From positions 1 through 64,000 of the forward strand of contig JAKAXM010000001.1 in assembly GCA_021816625.1 (NCBI GenBank): DNA of 64,000 nucleotides, in the 5' to 3' direction. This document shows positions 62,918 through 64,000 of this stretch, piece after piece; the first letter of the stretch is position 1, and each line of letters opens with the position of its first letter. The DNA is from Pseudomonadota bacterium. GTDB lineage: Bacteria; Pseudomonadota; Gammaproteobacteria; Acidiferrobacterales; Acidiferrobacteraceae. The notes beneath the pieces were generated by a model, which saw only the letters and a list, made by a program, of their open reading frames with translations, did no database searches and was not told where the DNA came from. Position numbers and translations under genes: made by a program.

Positions 62918-63568
62918 ATGAGGACGCACCTGGCCACGGCTGTGCTCGCAACGAGCGCCCTGGTGCCTGCCTGGGCTGGTATCGCGCTCAGCGCAAGCGG
63001 CGGCACGCTGGGCCTCGGGCTTGCATTGAGCATCCCCGTGATCCCGCGTACCTTTTACGTCCGTCTGCTCGGCAACGGCGGCCACCTGACACGACACATG
63101 ACCACCGACGGGCTGAACTATCGCGCTCGGGCGCATTTTCGTAACGCCGCCTTATTGGGAGACTATTACCCCTTCGGTGGCGTATTCCACGTAAGCGGGG
63201 GAGTCTACTACGACGACAACCGGGTGGATCTCGCGGCCACATCGGTAAACGGAACCTACACCATCAATGGCATGACGGTGCCCGCGTCTGCGGTGGGCCC
63301 TGTGACCGGCACCGTGACCTACGCACGCTTCGCGCCTTATCTCGGCCTCGGTTTCACCAACGACGCCCAACCCGGGCCAGGCGTCGCCGTAGGCCTCGAT
63401 CTGGGCGTGATGTGGGACCGTCCCACAACGACCTTGTATGCCCCGGGTGCTGCTGGCAATCCGACGCTGTCGGCAGACTTGGCGGCGACCCGCGCCCAGA
63501 TCGAACACCAGGCCAATCGTCTCAAGGCTTACCCGGTCGCTTCCCTGAGCCTCGGTTACCGGTTCTAG
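62918..63568 (+). CDS. Small outer-membrane beta-barrel protein
   Basis: 216 residues with a signal peptide (MRTHLATAVLATSALVPAWAG). Alternating strands (FHVSGGVYYDDNRVDL, FAPYLGLGF, GVAVGLDLGVMW) and a C-terminal Phe (SLGYRF) indicate a small barrel, resembling OmpW/OmpA-fold proteins. Strong AGGAGG at the ATG. Function unknown. Confidence 0.85.
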   Translation: MRTHLATAVLATSALVPAWAGIALSASGGTLGLGLALSIPVIPRTFYVRLLGNGGHLTRHMTTDGLNYRARAHFRNAALLGDYYPFGGVFHVSGGVYYDDNRVDLAATSVNGTYTINGMTVPASAVGPVTGTVTYARFAPYLGLGFTNDAQPGPGVAVGLDLGVMWDRPTTTLYAPGAAGNPTLSADLAATRAQIEHQANRLKAYPVASLSLGYRF

Positions 63569-63575
63569 CGATTGG

Positions 63576-64000
63576 CTAGGGCGCCGTGGGGGCGTTTGCC
63601 AGGCGCTCCTCGACAAACTGGGCAAGCGGGGGACTCAAGGGACACGACTGGGCCTTACGCCAGGCCTTACGGGCACGAGCGGCGTGACCGGCCTTCATGT
63701 CCGCAACTCCAAGCCCGACCCATAAGGCCCCATCGCGAGGGAAACGGGCAAGACCCGCTTCGTAGGCCGAGATCGCCCGGGTCCCGCGGCCGGCCGCAAC
63801 CCACGCCGCGGCGAGCAAGGCCCAATAAGACGGCTTGTCGGCAGCCGCCGCGGCAATAGGCGCCAGGGCGGCCGCGGCCGCGGCTGGTCGCCCCTGCCTT
63901 AAATCGAGCTGCGCCCACAATATCACGGCCGACACCGACCCCGGGTGTGCCTGCAAGGCCGGACGCAGTGCCGCCCGGGCCGATGCGAGCCGCCCCCCTT
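63576..64000 (-). CDS. Tetratricopeptide-repeat protein, C-terminal part
   Basis: At least 141 codons, open to the window edge. Repeated 34-residue helical units (ALLAAAWVAAGRGTRAISAYEAGLARFPRDGALWVGLGVADMKAG) fit TPR consensus positions (W4, G8, A20, P32-like). Convergent with the outer-membrane gene. The N-terminus and any other domains are outside the window. Confidence 0.8.
   Translation of the reverse strand, partial: GGRLASARAALRPALQAHPGSVSAVILWAQLDLRQGRPAAAAAALAPIAAAAADKPSYWALLAAAWVAAGRGTRAISAYEAGLARFPRDGALWVGLGVADMKAGHAARARKAWRKAQSCPLSPPLAQFVEERLANAPTAP

Overview
The window looks like one contiguous piece of a high-GC gammaproteobacterial chromosome. This rests on gene order: cyaY next to lptM-lysA-dapF-DUF484-xerC, argH divergent from algZ-algR, hemC-hemD-hemX-hemY, and rsmD-coaD-ferredoxin-ftsY-ftsE-ftsX-rpoH are all gammaproteobacterial arrangements. 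A plasma-membrane-type H+-ATPase, a ClC-type channel/antiporter with its proton-pathway glutamates, a phosphate-type porin and periplasmic DsrE-like proteins fit an acid-tolerant or sulfur/iron-oxidising lifestyle (an Acidiferrobacter-like organism would fit), but that assignment is inference. I see no rRNA, tRNA, CRISPR array, insertion sequence or phage gene.

Layout. 0-6 kb: small heat-shock protein with a sigma-32-type promoter, CBS protein plus proton ATPase, then hslU/hslV on the other strand. 6-15 kb: a tightly overlapping minus-strand operon (saccharopine-dehydrogenase-like, lptM, lysA, dapF, DUF484, xerC, small basic protein, hslV, hslU), divergent cyaY, then lon with an overlapping zinc-ribbon gene. 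15-26 kb: two tandem Slp lipoproteins, purT, an isochorismatase-fold hydrolase, a glycosyltransferase, the algZ/algR two-component pair, argH, an MFS phosphate-type symporter, a MazG-like pyrophosphohydrolase and rlmJ. 26-29 kb: a porin flanked by two exported DsrE-like proteins. 29-33 kb: hemC-hemD-hemX-hemY. 33-40 kb: a zinc-type CDF exporter with a ferredoxin-reductase, divergent from a Gld-type ABC exporter operon that runs into mutM. 40-48 kb: a dynamin-like GTPase, ClC, rsmD, coaD, ferredoxin, ftsY-ftsE-ftsX and rpoH.

48-60 kb is the accessory region and the most interesting part. From 59.8 kb down to 52.6 kb ten minus-strand genes, mostly overlapping by a few bases, encode what looks like a stripped-down type IV secretion apparatus: VirB2/TraA-like pilin, VirB3/TraL-like, VirB4/TraC ATPase, VirB5-like, VirB6-like, VirB8/TraE-like, VirB9/TraK-like, VirB10/TraB-like, followed by an outer-membrane beta-barrel and a large lipoprotein. 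There is no relaxase, coupling protein, VirB11, integrase or entry-exclusion gene. Directly downstream, behind its own candidate promoter with an overlapping 13-bp dyad, sits a three-gene cluster of an amino acid:carrier-protein-ligase-like class II synthetase paralogue, a GNAT-type protein and a hexapeptide acyltransferase, with no carrier protein in sight.

60-64 kb: bioF-bioH-bioC (biotin), a small outer-membrane protein, and the C-terminal part of a TPR protein cut by the window edge. Heat-shock control is a theme: sHSP, HslVU, Lon and RpoH are all here, the sHSP has a near-consensus sigma-32 promoter, and rpoH carries a CIRCE (HrcA) operator with only one mismatch between its arms.
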